DNA from: Gemmatimonadota bacterium
GTDB taxonomy: Bacteria; Gemmatimonadota; Gemmatimonadetes; Longimicrobiales; Gaopeijiaceae
DNA length: 64,000 nucleotides
Reading direction: 5' to 3'
NCBI GenBank assembly: GCA_022827345.1
Contig: JAJDTB010000015.1
Coordinates: 190,847 to 254,846 of the forward strand
Position numbers and translations under genes: made by a program
Part shown: positions 33,778 through 42,182 of the stretch, piece after piece
Numbering within the stretch: position 1 is the stretch's first letter
How the letters are laid out: each line of letters begins with the position of its first letter
The notes under the pieces: model-generated
Told to the model about the DNA's origin: nothing
Seen by the model: the letters and a program-made list of their open reading frames with translations, nothing else
Database searches by the model: none

Positions 33778-34986
33778 GTGGCAGGTTCCATTGCGAATCT
33801 AAACTCTCTCCCCCGCCGAACCGTCCTCAAGGCCGCCGCCGGAGCCGCCGGGCTGACGCTGGCCGCCCCGTTCATCAACCGGGGGCGCGCGGTCGTGCAG
33901 GCACGCGGCCGCGGGCGGGTAGCGGTCCCCCAGGAATACTCCACCCGCTGCATCGACCTGGTCACCGGATCGCTCGTGATCGACATGCTGTCGCCGCTGG
34001 TCATCGCGCGCTCCATTCAGCAGCGCTGGGGCCCGGACCTGAGCGGCATGACCGCCGAGGAGGAACAGGAGTTCCGGGACTCCGAGATCGATGTCTTCCA
34101 CATTGCGGTCGGGGTGGGCGGGCGCGACTTCGAGGACCAGTACCAGAACTCGCTGCTCTTCGTGGCGGGCTACAATGCGATCATCGCGTCGCGGCCCGAC
34201 CTCTTCGTGCGGATCGATTCGGCGGAGGATCTGGCGAACGTGCACGGGTCGGGGCGCGCGGGGATCCTGATCGGGCTGCAGACCTCGGCCCACTTTCACA
34301 CCCTCGACGACGTCGACCAGTTCTACTGGCTCGGACAGCGGGTGTCGCAGCTCACCTACAACTCGCGCAACATGATCGGAAACGGGGCCACGGAGCGGGT
34401 CGACGGGGGGATATCGGACTTCGGCGTGGCGATCGTCGAGCGCATGAACGAGATCGGGATGGCGGTCGACGTCTCGCACTCGGGCGACCGCACGACGCTC
34501 GACGCCTGCGAGGTCTCGTCGCGGCCCGTCCTCTTCACGCATTCGAACAGCCGGGTGCTGTCGGGCGGCCATCCCCGCACCAAGACCGACGAGGCCATTC
34601 GGGCGATGGGTGCGACCGGCGGCGTGATGGGGATGACGGGCGTGCGCATGTTCGTGAAGGACAGGGAGCCCACGACCATCGAGGACTACATCGACCACTT
34701 CGACCATGTCCGCGACCTGATCGGCGTCGAGCACCTGGGCGTGGGCAGCGATGTCGACCTGCACGGCTACGACGACATGCCGGCCGACGAGTACGAGGCG
34801 CTGAAGAGCGCGTACAAGGACTCGTACGCATTCCGCGACAAGATCGACATCGAGGGCGTCGACCACCCCAAGCGGATGTTCGACCTGACCGAGGCGCTGA
34901 TCCGGCGGGGATACACGGACGATCACATACGCGGGATTCTGGGGGGCAACTTCCAGCGCGTGCTGGGCGAAATCTGGGAGGTGTAA
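33778..34986 (+). CDS. Tat-exported membrane dipeptidase (M19, renal dipeptidase family)
   Basis: Predicted 402 residues. The N-terminus carries a Tat motif LPRRTVLKAAAGAAGLTLAA. The M19 fold is indicated by LVIDMLSPLVI, RAGILIGLQTSAHF, LTYNSRNMIGNG, MAVDVSHSGDRTTLDACE (metal His), VLFTHSNSRVLSGG and GVEHLGVGSDVDLHG. M19 enzymes hydrolyse dipeptides, including those with a C-terminal D-residue. The GTG at 33778 was chosen for the GGGAGG upstream and the Tat signal directly after it. It begins a plus-strand unit of amidohydrolases and D-amino-acid enzymes; an AT-rich element follows its stop by 8 bp. Confidence 0.88.
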   Translation: MAGSIANLNSLPRRTVLKAAAGAAGLTLAAPFINRGRAVVQARGRGRVAVPQEYSTRCIDLVTGSLVIDMLSPLVIARSIQQRWGPDLSGMTAEEEQEFRDSEIDVFHIAVGVGGRDFEDQYQNSLLFVAGYNAIIASRPDLFVRIDSAEDLANVHGSGRAGILIGLQTSAHFHTLDDVDQFYWLGQRVSQLTYNSRNMIGNGATERVDGGISDFGVAIVERMNEIGMAVDVSHSGDRTTLDACEVSSRPVLFTHSNSRVLSGGHPRTKTDEAIRAMGATGGVMGMTGVRMFVKDREPTTIEDYIDHFDHVRDLIGVEHLGVGSDVDLHGYDDMPADEYEALKSAYKDSYAFRDKIDIEGVDHPKRMFDLTEALIRRGYTDDHIRGILGGNFQRVLGEIWEV

Positions 34987-34987
34987 T

Positions 34988-36247
34988 GTGCGGTTTACAT
35001 TATGTAAAGTAGAGTTGACATATGGGGTGGTCGCCGCGACGCATGGAGCGCTCGCCGTGCTGGTGGGCGGGCTTGCGCTGGCCGTCGTGGCAACCGCGGC
35101 GAGGGCGCAGGAGGCACCCGTCGCGCTGGTCGGCGCGCGCATCCACACGGCAGCCGGGCCCGCCATCGAGAACGGCACGATCGTCTTCGCGGACGGCGTG
35201 ATTGCGGCGGTGGGCGCGGGCGTCGCCCCGCCCGCAGGTGCCGAGGTGGTCGACGTGAGCGGCATGGTCATCATGCCCGGCATGCTCGACAACCACTCCC
35301 ACATCGGCGCCGACAGCCGCGACCTCAACGAATTCCCCGTCCGTTTCGGGCCGCAACACCGGATCCGCGACGTGCTCTCGCCCGACGACGACTTCTGGTA
35401 CGGCGCGGTCAAGGGTGGCGTGACCACGGTCATCACCGGGCCCGGGAGCGGCGAGGTGTCGAGCGGGCAGGCGATCGTGGTCAAGACGTGGGGGCCTACG
35501 ATCGAGGAGCGCATCGTCAAGGAGCGCGGCGGCCTCAAGATCGCGATGGGCCGCAAGCGCCCCGACCAGTCGCCGACGACCAGCATGGCGGTCACCGCGA
35601 TGCTGCGCGCCAAGTTCATCGAGGCCCAGGAGTACCAGGCGAAATGGGACGCGTGGGAGGAAGGCGGCCAGGAGGGTCCGGCCCCGCCGCGCGACCTCGG
35701 CATGGAAGCCGTGGTCCGGGTGCTCACGGGCGAGGACCGCATCCGCGCGCACGTCCACCAGGCGCACGACATCCTCGCGATCATCCGCCTGTCGCAGGAG
35801 TTCGACTTCTCCCTCGCGATCCACCACTCGACCGAGGCCTACAAGGTGGCCGACGACATCGCCGAAGCGGGGATCGACGTGGTGGGGATGCCGCTCTTCA
35901 CCCGCATCGCGCTGGCCGACGAGGTCATGGCCACGGGCACGCTGATGAATGAAATGGGCGTCCGCTTCACCTTCCACACGGACGATCCGGTGGTGGGCTC
36001 GAAGTGGCAGCGGGGCAACGCCGGGCTCGGGATCCGCTACGGGATGACCGAGCAGGACGCGCTCGAGGCCGTGACGATCAACCCGGCGGCGATCGCGGGG
36101 GTGGAAGACCGGGTGGGGAGCCTGGAGGTGGGCAAGGACGCGGACATCGTCGTGCTGAACGGGACGTGGTACGAGGTCAGCACACTGGTGACGCGGGTGT
36201 ACGTCGATGGGATGCTGGCGTACGACCGGGAAGGAGAGGGGCCATGA
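34988..36247 (+). CDS. Secreted amidohydrolase with intact metal site
   Basis: Predicted 419 residues with a signal peptide (LALAVVATAARAQEAP). Amidohydrolase motifs are present: MPGMLDNHSHIGAD (metal His pair), a VHQAHD segment, IHHSTEAYK, FTFHTDDPVV with the catalytic Asp, and VGSLEVGKDADIVVLNG. It is of the imidazolonepropionase/prolidase-like type. GTG 34988 has GGGAGGTG upstream; a GTG at 35027 would give a shorter signal. With the first start, residues 2-10 (RFTLCKVEL) are encoded by the AT-rich element. It overlaps the next amidohydrolase (ATGA), its paralogue. Confidence 0.88.
   Translation: MRFTLCKVELTYGVVAATHGALAVLVGGLALAVVATAARAQEAPVALVGARIHTAAGPAIENGTIVFADGVIAAVGAGVAPPAGAEVVDVSGMVIMPGMLDNHSHIGADSRDLNEFPVRFGPQHRIRDVLSPDDDFWYGAVKGGVTTVITGPGSGEVSSGQAIVVKTWGPTIEERIVKERGGLKIAMGRKRPDQSPTTSMAVTAMLRAKFIEAQEYQAKWDAWEEGGQEGPAPPRDLGMEAVVRVLTGEDRIRAHVHQAHDILAIIRLSQEFDFSLAIHHSTEAYKVADDIAEAGIDVVGMPLFTRIALADEVMATGTLMNEMGVRFTFHTDDPVVGSKWQRGNAGLGIRYGMTEQDALEAVTINPAAIAGVEDRVGSLEVGKDADIVVLNGTWYEVSTLVTRVYVDGMLAYDREGEGP
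34994..35020 (+). repeat. AT-rich palindromic element, copy 3
   Basis: The core TTTACATTATGTAAAGT is followed by AG and AGTTGACA. It lies 8 bp after the M19 dipeptidase stop and spans the first codons of the amidohydrolase gene (GTG 34988). The 16-bp core is identical to copies at 14293, 49688 and 58316. Confidence 0.85.
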
Positions 36248-37608
36248 GCGGGCAAAAGAAGCGACCAGTGACGCAGGCGGTGGGCGCTTGCATGGTCGGA
36301 TGGGTCGGGGGCGGCGCCAGGATAGGGGCGATCGGGGTGGCCGCAGTGGCCATGGCCGCGGTCCAGGGCGCCGGGGCCGATGTCCAGGCACAGACCGTCG
36401 CCCTCACCGGGGGGCTGGTTTACCCCATCTCATCGGAACCCGTCGAAGGCGGGACGGTGCTGATGGTGGAGGGCCGGATCGCCGCGGTCGGCGCGGACGT
36501 GGACATTCCGGCGGGCGCGGAGGTCGTGGACGTGAGCGGGAGTGTGGTGATGCCCGGGATCATCGACGCGATGAGCTACTACGGGATCGCGGGCGAGGAC
36601 ATGAACGAGGTGCCGAATCCGCTGACGCCCGAGCTGCGGATCATCGAGGCGTTTGCGCCGTTCGGTACCTTCGGGTCGGGCGCGGCCGGCGAGATCCGGG
36701 TGCGCGAGCTGCTGTCGGGTGGCGTGACGGCGACGTACATCGGGCCGGGTGACGCGACGGTGGTCGGCGGGCAGGGCGCGGTGGTGAAGACGGCGGGGGC
36801 GCGGTTCGACGACCTGATCGTGCGGGCGCCCGCGGCGATCGACATCACGTTGGGCGGGCGTCCGGCGTCGACCTATCGGGACCAGTCGCGGTCGCCGTCG
36901 ACGCGGATGGCGGTGGTGGCTCAGCTGCGGGATCTGCTGGTGAAGGCGCAGGAGTGGACGGCGGGGCGTGAGGGCGGCTCGGAGGCGGGCGAGGCTGCGG
37001 CGGGCCCGCGGAACCTCGGCATGGAGGCGCTGGCGCGGATGCTCGCCGGCGAGATTCCGGCGCGGGTGCAGGCCAACGCGACGCGCGACATCCGGGTGGC
37101 GATCGAGCTGGCCGAGGAGTTCGGCTTCGAGCTGGTGATCGACGGCGCCGCGGGGGCGCATCAGATGGCCGGCGAGCTTGCGGACCGCGGGATTCCGGTG
37201 ATCCTCGGGCCGATCTCGCATCCCTACATCTCGGGCGAGGAGATTCCGGACGCCGGCGAATACGGCGGGGTCGACGAGCGGAATGTGTTGTGGCTGAACG
37301 AGGCCGGGGTGCATGTTTCGCTGGCCAGTTTTTCGCGCGGTTTCGGGCGGTTTGGTCCGGGCGTGGCGGGTCAGTGGCTGCTGATCGACGCGTCGATCGC
37401 GCGCGGCCACGGGATGAGCGAGGCCGACGTCCTGCGCGCGGTGACGCTGAGCCCGGCTGAGGCGCTGGGGGTGGCCGATCGCATGGGCAGTCTGGAGGCG
37501 GGGAAGGACGCGGACGTGGTCGTCTTCGACGGCGATCCGCTGAGCATTCGGACCTGGGCGACCCGTGTGTACGTGGGCGGCAGTCTGGTCTACGAGAGAG
37601 AGGATTGA
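36244..37608 (+). CDS. Amidohydrolase-like protein lacking metal-binding histidines
   Basis: Predicted 454 residues with a signal peptide (AVAMAAVQGAGADVQA). The fold and order match its neighbour: TVALTGGLVYPIS, IPAGAEVVDVSGSVVMPG, the middle NLGMEALARMLAGE and the end MGSLEAGKDADVVVFDG. But the residues that bind metal in the paralogue are gone: IIDAMSYYG replaces MLDNHSHIG, VQANATRD replaces VHQAHD, VIDGAAGAH replaces AIHHSTEAY, and the late HTDD is not seen. It is probably a non-catalytic partner or scaffold. The start overlaps the upstream stop. Confidence 0.85.
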   Translation: MSGQKKRPVTQAVGACMVGWVGGGARIGAIGVAAVAMAAVQGAGADVQAQTVALTGGLVYPISSEPVEGGTVLMVEGRIAAVGADVDIPAGAEVVDVSGSVVMPGIIDAMSYYGIAGEDMNEVPNPLTPELRIIEAFAPFGTFGSGAAGEIRVRELLSGGVTATYIGPGDATVVGGQGAVVKTAGARFDDLIVRAPAAIDITLGGRPASTYRDQSRSPSTRMAVVAQLRDLLVKAQEWTAGREGGSEAGEAAAGPRNLGMEALARMLAGEIPARVQANATRDIRVAIELAEEFGFELVIDGAAGAHQMAGELADRGIPVILGPISHPYISGEEIPDAGEYGGVDERNVLWLNEAGVHVSLASFSRGFGRFGPGVAGQWLLIDASIARGHGMSEADVLRAVTLSPAEALGVADRMGSLEAGKDADVVVFDGDPLSIRTWATRVYVGGSLVYERED

Positions 37609-37610
37609 GG

Positions 37611-39365
37611 ATGAGGGCGAAGATTCGGCCGCGGGCATGTTCGTATGCGCCTTTCGTGGCGGCCCTTGTACTGGGCGCCTGCGGGGATGCGGGTTCCCCG
37701 TCGAGCGCCGTCGGCGGCGCGATGGACGTGGTCATCGAGGGCGGCCGCGTCGTCGACGGCACGGGCGCGGCCTGGTTCTACGGCGATGTCGGCATCCGCG
37801 GCGACCGGATCGCGGCGGTGACTCCGGCGGGCGGGTTGGCCTCGGAGGACGCGGCTGCGCGGATCGACGCGACGGGCAAGGTCGTATCGCCGGGCTTCAT
37901 CGACATCCAGTCGCACGCGCGCGGCCCGCTGCTGAACGGCGACGGACGCCTGCTGGGCAAGATCACGCAGGGCATCACGACCGAGATCATGGGCGAGGGG
38001 TGGACGAACGCGCCGGCCAATGCGAACACGGATGCGGGCGCCGGGCTGGTCGATCCGGAGGCGCAGGGTGAGAGGCACGACTTCTCCGGCCCGGGCGGCT
38101 TCGACGCCTGGCTGAACGCGATGCTCGCCAACGGCGCCTCGCCCAACTTCGGGTCCTTCGTGGGTGCGACCACGATCCGCGTCTACGCGATGGGCGAGGC
38201 GGCCGGGGCGGCCAGCGAGGCCCAGCTCGACTCGATGCGCAAGGCGACCCGCTGGGCGATGGAGGGCGGCGCCTTCGGCGTGGCCACCGCGCTGATCTAC
38301 CCGCCGGGCAACTTCGCGAGCACGGAGGAGCTGGGGGAGGTGGTCGCAGCGTCGGCTCCCTACGGGGGCGTGTACATCACGCACATGCGCTCCGAGGCGG
38401 ACCGGTTCCTCGAGGCCATCGACGAGGCGATCGAGATCGGGGAGCTGGGCGGCGCGCCCGTCGAGATCTATCACCTGAAGGCGGCGGGCGTGCGCAACCA
38501 CCACAAGTCCGCGCTGGCGATCGCGAAGATCGACTCGGCGCGCGCGGCGGGGTTCGACGTGCAGGCCAACATGTACCCCTACACGGCCGGGGGGACGGGG
38601 TTGTCCGCGCTGCTTCCGCCCTGGGCGTCGGAGGACGGCGCGCTCCTCGACAACCTGCGCGACCCCGGGACACGGCAGCGCATCCACGACGAGGTGCTGG
38701 CGGACACCGCCGATTGGGAGAACCTGGGCGTGCTGTCCACCCCGGAAGGCGTCCTGATCACGTCGGCGGCCGAGGTGGGGCCGGACGGCGAGCCCAGCGG
38801 GGCGGGACGCTTCGTGGGGATGCGCGTGGCCGAGGTCGCGGCGGAGATGGGTCTGGACTGGGTCGACGCGGTCATCGAGGTCATCCTCATGACCGGGGGC
38901 CAGGCGGGGATGATCGTCTTCATGATGGACGAGGCCAACGTCGCGCTGCAGCTGCAGCAGCCCTGGATCAAGATCGGCACCGACGCTTCCGGCTTCGATC
39001 CCGACAGCGTGACCGGGATGGCCCACCCCCGGTCGTACGGCACCTATCCGCGCATCCTGGGCAAGTACGTGCGGGACGAGGGTGTCATCACCCTTGAGGA
39101 CGCGGTGCGCAAGATGACGTCGGCCGTCGCGACGCGCTTGTCGATCGACGATCGGGGCGTACTCAGGCCGGGGATGTATGCGGACATCGTGGTCTTCGAC
39201 CCGGCGACCGTGGCCGACCGGGCCACCTTCGAGGACCCGCACCAGCTTTCGGTCGGCATCGAGGAGGTGTTCGTGAACGGAGTGCAGGTGCTGCGCGGCG
39301 GTGAGCACACGGGCGCGAAGCCGGGACGGATCGTGCGCGGGCCCGGGTACAGGCCGGCCGGCTGA
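37611..39365 (+). CDS. N-acyl-D-amino-acid deacylase (D-aminoacylase family), lipoprotein
   Basis: Predicted 584 residues. The lipobox is AALVLGACGDAG. Family motifs are VVIEGGRVVDGTGA, SPGFIDIQSHARGP, the N-terminal-domain YHLKAAG (Lys as bridging residue), THMRSEAD, DASGFDPD with the catalytic Asp, and HPRSYGTYPRIL. The enzyme removes the acyl group from N-acyl-D-amino acids. The usual metal H-x-H here reads Q-S-H, a variant I have seen in other annotated members but which may alter metal binding. The ATG at 37611 follows GAGAGAGGATTGAGG. Its stop overlaps the dehydrogenase start, so the D-amino acid produced is probably oxidised next. Confidence 0.88.
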   Translation: MRAKIRPRACSYAPFVAALVLGACGDAGSPSSAVGGAMDVVIEGGRVVDGTGAAWFYGDVGIRGDRIAAVTPAGGLASEDAAARIDATGKVVSPGFIDIQSHARGPLLNGDGRLLGKITQGITTEIMGEGWTNAPANANTDAGAGLVDPEAQGERHDFSGPGGFDAWLNAMLANGASPNFGSFVGATTIRVYAMGEAAGAASEAQLDSMRKATRWAMEGGAFGVATALIYPPGNFASTEELGEVVAASAPYGGVYITHMRSEADRFLEAIDEAIEIGELGGAPVEIYHLKAAGVRNHHKSALAIAKIDSARAAGFDVQANMYPYTAGGTGLSALLPPWASEDGALLDNLRDPGTRQRIHDEVLADTADWENLGVLSTPEGVLITSAAEVGPDGEPSGAGRFVGMRVAEVAAEMGLDWVDAVIEVILMTGGQAGMIVFMMDEANVALQLQQPWIKIGTDASGFDPDSVTGMAHPRSYGTYPRILGKYVRDEGVITLEDAVRKMTSAVATRLSIDDRGVLRPGMYADIVVFDPATVADRATFEDPHQLSVGIEEVFVNGVQVLRGGEHTGAKPGRIVRGPGYRPAG

Positions 39366-40600
39366 TGCGCGTCGGAGTTGTCGGCGGCGGGGTCATCGGC
39401 CTTTCCACGGCCTGGTACCTCAAGAAGCTCGGCGCGGACCCGGTCGTCGTCGAATCGTGGACGCTGGGGAGCCGCTGTTCGTTCGGGAACGCCGGCTGGG
39501 TGTGCCCCTCGATATCGAGCCCGCTCCCCGCGCCCGGTCTCACGCTCAAGTCGCTCAGCTGGATGATGCGGCGGGACAGCCCCCTGTACATCAAGCCCTC
39601 GGCGCTGCTGAAGCTGACCCCGTGGCTGCTGCGCTTCCGGTCATTCTGCAATCACGCCGATCAGAAGCGCGGCATCGCGGCCATCGCCGGGCTCAACCGG
39701 TTCACGATGGAGCGCTACGACGAGTTGGCGGCGAGTGGCGTCGAGTTCGAGTGCCACGAGTCCGGCGTGCTGATGGTGTTCCGCGACTCCGACAAGGCGG
39801 CCGCGGCGGAGAAGGAGGTCAAGCTGGTGACGGCGGCCAGCGCGACGAGCTGCACCGACCTGACCGAATCCGAGGTGTATGAGCGCGAACCCATGCTGCG
39901 CCCGGGCTTCAGGTTCGGACTCTTCGTGGGGGCGGACCGTCATGTGCGGCCGGACTCGCTGAGCGCGGGTCTCGGGGCGTCGCTGCGCGCGAGCGGGGTC
40001 GAGATCCACGAGGACACCATGGCGACGGGATTCCGCAGCGAGGGCGGGCGCGTGAAGGCGATCGTCACTCCGAAGGACGACGTGCCGGTCGACGCGCTGG
40101 TGCTGGCGGCGGGCGCGCACACCGGGGCGCTGACCCGGATGCTGGGGTGGCCGATCCCGATGACCGCCGGGAAGGGTTACTCGGTGACGATCGACCAGCC
40201 CCGCAACCAGCTGCGCCAGCCCCTGTACCTGGGCGGCGCAAAGATCGGGCTGAGCCCCTTCACCGGCGCGCTGCGCTTCTCGGGCACGATGGAGCTGTCG
40301 GGGATCAACCGCCGCATGGACACGGCGCGGATCCGGTCGCTGCGCCGCATCGTCAGCCGCGAAGTGGACATCCCCGAGGCGAAAGAGGGGGGCCGCGCCT
40401 GGGTGGGGATGCGCCCGATCGTGCCGGACTCGTTGCCGGTGATGGGAAAGCTGCCTTCGCGCGAGAACGTGTACGTGAATACCGGCCACCAGATGCTGGG
40501 TGTGACGCTGGGGCCGAGCAGTGGGTGGGCGCTCGCCGGGCTGATCCTGGAGGGGAGGCCGGGGGTGGGGCTGGAGGCGTTCTCGGTGGGGAGGTTTTGA
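39365..40600 (+). CDS. D-amino-acid dehydrogenase-like FAD oxidoreductase
   Basis: Predicted 411 residues without a signal peptide. The N-terminal Rossmann motif VGVVGGGVIGLSTAWYLKKLG is followed by GSRCSFGNAGWVCPS, typical of DadA-type enzymes, VLAAGAHTGALTRMLGWPIP and the C-terminal VGMRPIVPDSLPVMGK with TGHQMLGVTLGPSSG. DadA oxidises D-amino acids to 2-oxo acids with electron transfer to the membrane. TGATG overlap with the deacylase supports a two-step D-amino-acid pathway. The gene symbol is not given because substrate specificity is not proven. Confidence 0.88.
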   Translation: MRVGVVGGGVIGLSTAWYLKKLGADPVVVESWTLGSRCSFGNAGWVCPSISSPLPAPGLTLKSLSWMMRRDSPLYIKPSALLKLTPWLLRFRSFCNHADQKRGIAAIAGLNRFTMERYDELAASGVEFECHESGVLMVFRDSDKAAAAEKEVKLVTAASATSCTDLTESEVYEREPMLRPGFRFGLFVGADRHVRPDSLSAGLGASLRASGVEIHEDTMATGFRSEGGRVKAIVTPKDDVPVDALVLAAGAHTGALTRMLGWPIPMTAGKGYSVTIDQPRNQLRQPLYLGGAKIGLSPFTGALRFSGTMELSGINRRMDTARIRSLRRIVSREVDIPEAKEGGRAWVGMRPIVPDSLPVMGKLPSRENVYVNTGHQMLGVTLGPSSGWALAGLILEGRPGVGLEAFSVGRF

Positions 40601-40610
40601 GGGGACTCGG

Positions 40611-41042
40611 GTGCCGCGGAGCTATGGGGGGTTCTGTGAAACCCTGGACCGTGCGCTCGCCGCCAGAGTGAGGTTGCTGGCGATGGACCTCCAGTGGCCG
40701 CGAACCAGGCACCTGGAATCGGCCAGGACGATGAAGGAGGTAATGGAAATGATCAAGCCGACTGGACACTGGGCCTCGTACTGGTACGAAGACGGGGAAG
40801 AGAAGGGCCGGAGTCAAGGCATCGAAGTGGGCCGGAGTCAAGGCATCGAAGAGGGCCGGGTGATGCTTCTGCGCCAACAGATCAATCGGAAATTCGGTGC
40901 CGGGGCGGTCCGGGAGCTGTTCGAGACCTCAGACCTCCCTTTGGATTCTGCCCGGATCGACGCGCTCGCAAACGCTGTGATCGATTGCGAATCGGCCGAG
41001 GAGTTTCTGGCGCGGGTGGGTAATGGGGTGGCTGCGGAGTAG
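40611..41042 (+). CDS. Rpn/PD-(D/E)XK-transposase-like C-terminal fragment
   Basis: Predicted 143 residues; the likely own start is the ATG at 40683, as the GTG at 40611 is weak. The sequence has a helical stalk with two copies of GRSQGIE (a 24-nt direct repeat near 40814-40860), then VMLLRQQINRKFGAGAVRELFETSDLP and NAVIDCESAEEFLARVG, which resembles the tail of DUF4351/Rpn-type recombination nuclease-like proteins. The catalytic N-terminal domain is missing, so this is probably a remnant. It follows the dehydrogenase by 10 bp and is followed by a degenerate AT-rich element. Confidence 0.5.
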   Translation: MPRSYGGFCETLDRALAARVRLLAMDLQWPRTRHLESARTMKEVMEMIKPTGHWASYWYEDGEEKGRSQGIEVGRSQGIEEGRVMLLRQQINRKFGAGAVRELFETSDLPLDSARIDALANAVIDCESAEEFLARVGNGVAAE

Positions 41043-41091
41043 GTGCGGGCCGTGAAACCCCGGAAAGGCACGTGGTGGTCGTCGTCCATGT

Positions 41092-41118
41092 AATGTAAAC
41101 ACGACAAAATATAATGTC
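41092..41118 (-). repeat. AT-rich palindromic element, copy 4 (degenerate)
   Basis: Read on the minus strand the sequence is ACATTATATTTTGTCGTG then TTTACA. It matches the copy at 14293 at about 17 of 23 positions, including ACATTAT and GTCG. The translated frame (IIFCRVYIT) also parallels ITLCKVDFT of that copy. It lies between the convergent Rpn-like fragment and pxpC, so it is not obviously a promoter. Confidence 0.6.
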
Positions 41119-41225
41119 GGCATTACGTCTCGGAACTGTCATCACCCGTCACGGGTTCCGCACCCTCCCTCCGCGCCTCCAACTCCGACAGGCTCAGTCC
41201 CGATGTGCCGGACACGGGACGTATT

Positions 41226-42182
41226 CTACAGGATCTCGAAGAAGGATTCGCGGCGCGCAATGGCCAGGCGGATTGCTTCCGGGTCGGCCGGGACGAAACG
41301 GACTGGCGTGCCGGGCCGGGACTGGGCGAGGGCGTCAAGGACGATCGGATCGGTTCCGCCGAGCTTCGGATAGCCGCCGATGGTGGGTCGGTCGCGCATG
41401 AATACGAGTGGACGGCTGTCGCCGGTGACCTGGACCGTGCCGTCGACAAGGGGTGTGGAGTCGAGCGTGCGAGGGCCCGAGGTCAGGGCAGGTCCTGTGA
41501 GGCGGATCGCGGTGCGGTCGCTTGTCGGGTCAACCGTCCACTCTGCGGCGAACACGCGGTCACGGTCCGCGTCGGAGAATTCGGGCCACTCGTAGCCGGG
41601 GATCAGGGGTACTTCCAGGGCCGCCCCGGGGCTTGCCGATGGCACGAGATGGGCGGGCAGGTGACGGTTCGGCAGGGTGCGGTCCGGCGCGAGCCATCGC
41701 AGCTGTTCGCCCTCCAGAAGCGGTCGGCCGAGGAGGCCGGGCAACCCGTCGCGGGCGACGGACGAGGCCGAGCCGAACGCGCGATCGGTTTCGAGGCCGC
41801 CGGGGAAAGCGAGGTAGGCGCGCATGCCGGTCGCGCTGTAGGAGAGCCGCAACATTTGTCCGGGGCGGACGCGGATGGTCCTCCAGGCGCCAGTGCCGAC
41901 GCCGTCCAGCGTGGCGCCGCAATCCGCGCCCGTGACGGCAATTGACGTCTCGGCATCGAAGCGCAGGACGAATCCGCCCAGGGTGACCTCCAGCGCGGCA
42001 TCGCCGGGGTCGTTGCCGAGCAGCCGATTGGCCCACAGGAACGCGCGCTGGTCCATCGCGCCGCCGGGGGCCAGTCCGGCGCGTCGGCCGCTGCGCCTTC
42101 CCAGGTCCTGGACAGTGCAGTAGGGGCCGGGACGTTCCACCACCGCGTGAGATGGCCCGGTGCGGTCGGTCGGATTCAGCAC
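41226..42182 (-). CDS. pxpC: 5-oxoprolinase subunit C (biotin-dependent carboxyltransferase-like)
   Basis: Predicted 318 residues. Typical PxpC/KipA segments are VERPGPYCTVQDLGRRSGRRAGLAPGGAMDQRAF near the N-terminus, ALEVTLGGFVLRF, RVRPGQMLRL and VFMRDRPTIGGYPKLG. With PxpA and PxpB it forms the ATP-dependent 5-oxoprolinase that opens pyroglutamate to glutamate in the cytosol. Its start overlaps the PxpB stop by 7 bp; order on the strand is pxpA, pxpB, pxpC. Length is standard. Confidence 0.92.
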   Translation of the reverse strand: MLNPTDRTGPSHAVVERPGPYCTVQDLGRRSGRRAGLAPGGAMDQRAFLWANRLLGNDPGDAALEVTLGGFVLRFDAETSIAVTGADCGATLDGVGTGAWRTIRVRPGQMLRLSYSATGMRAYLAFPGGLETDRAFGSASSVARDGLPGLLGRPLLEGEQLRWLAPDRTLPNRHLPAHLVPSASPGAALEVPLIPGYEWPEFSDADRDRVFAAEWTVDPTSDRTAIRLTGPALTSGPRTLDSTPLVDGTVQVTGDSRPLVFMRDRPTIGGYPKLGGTDPIVLDALAQSRPGTPVRFVPADPEAIRLAIARRESFFEIL

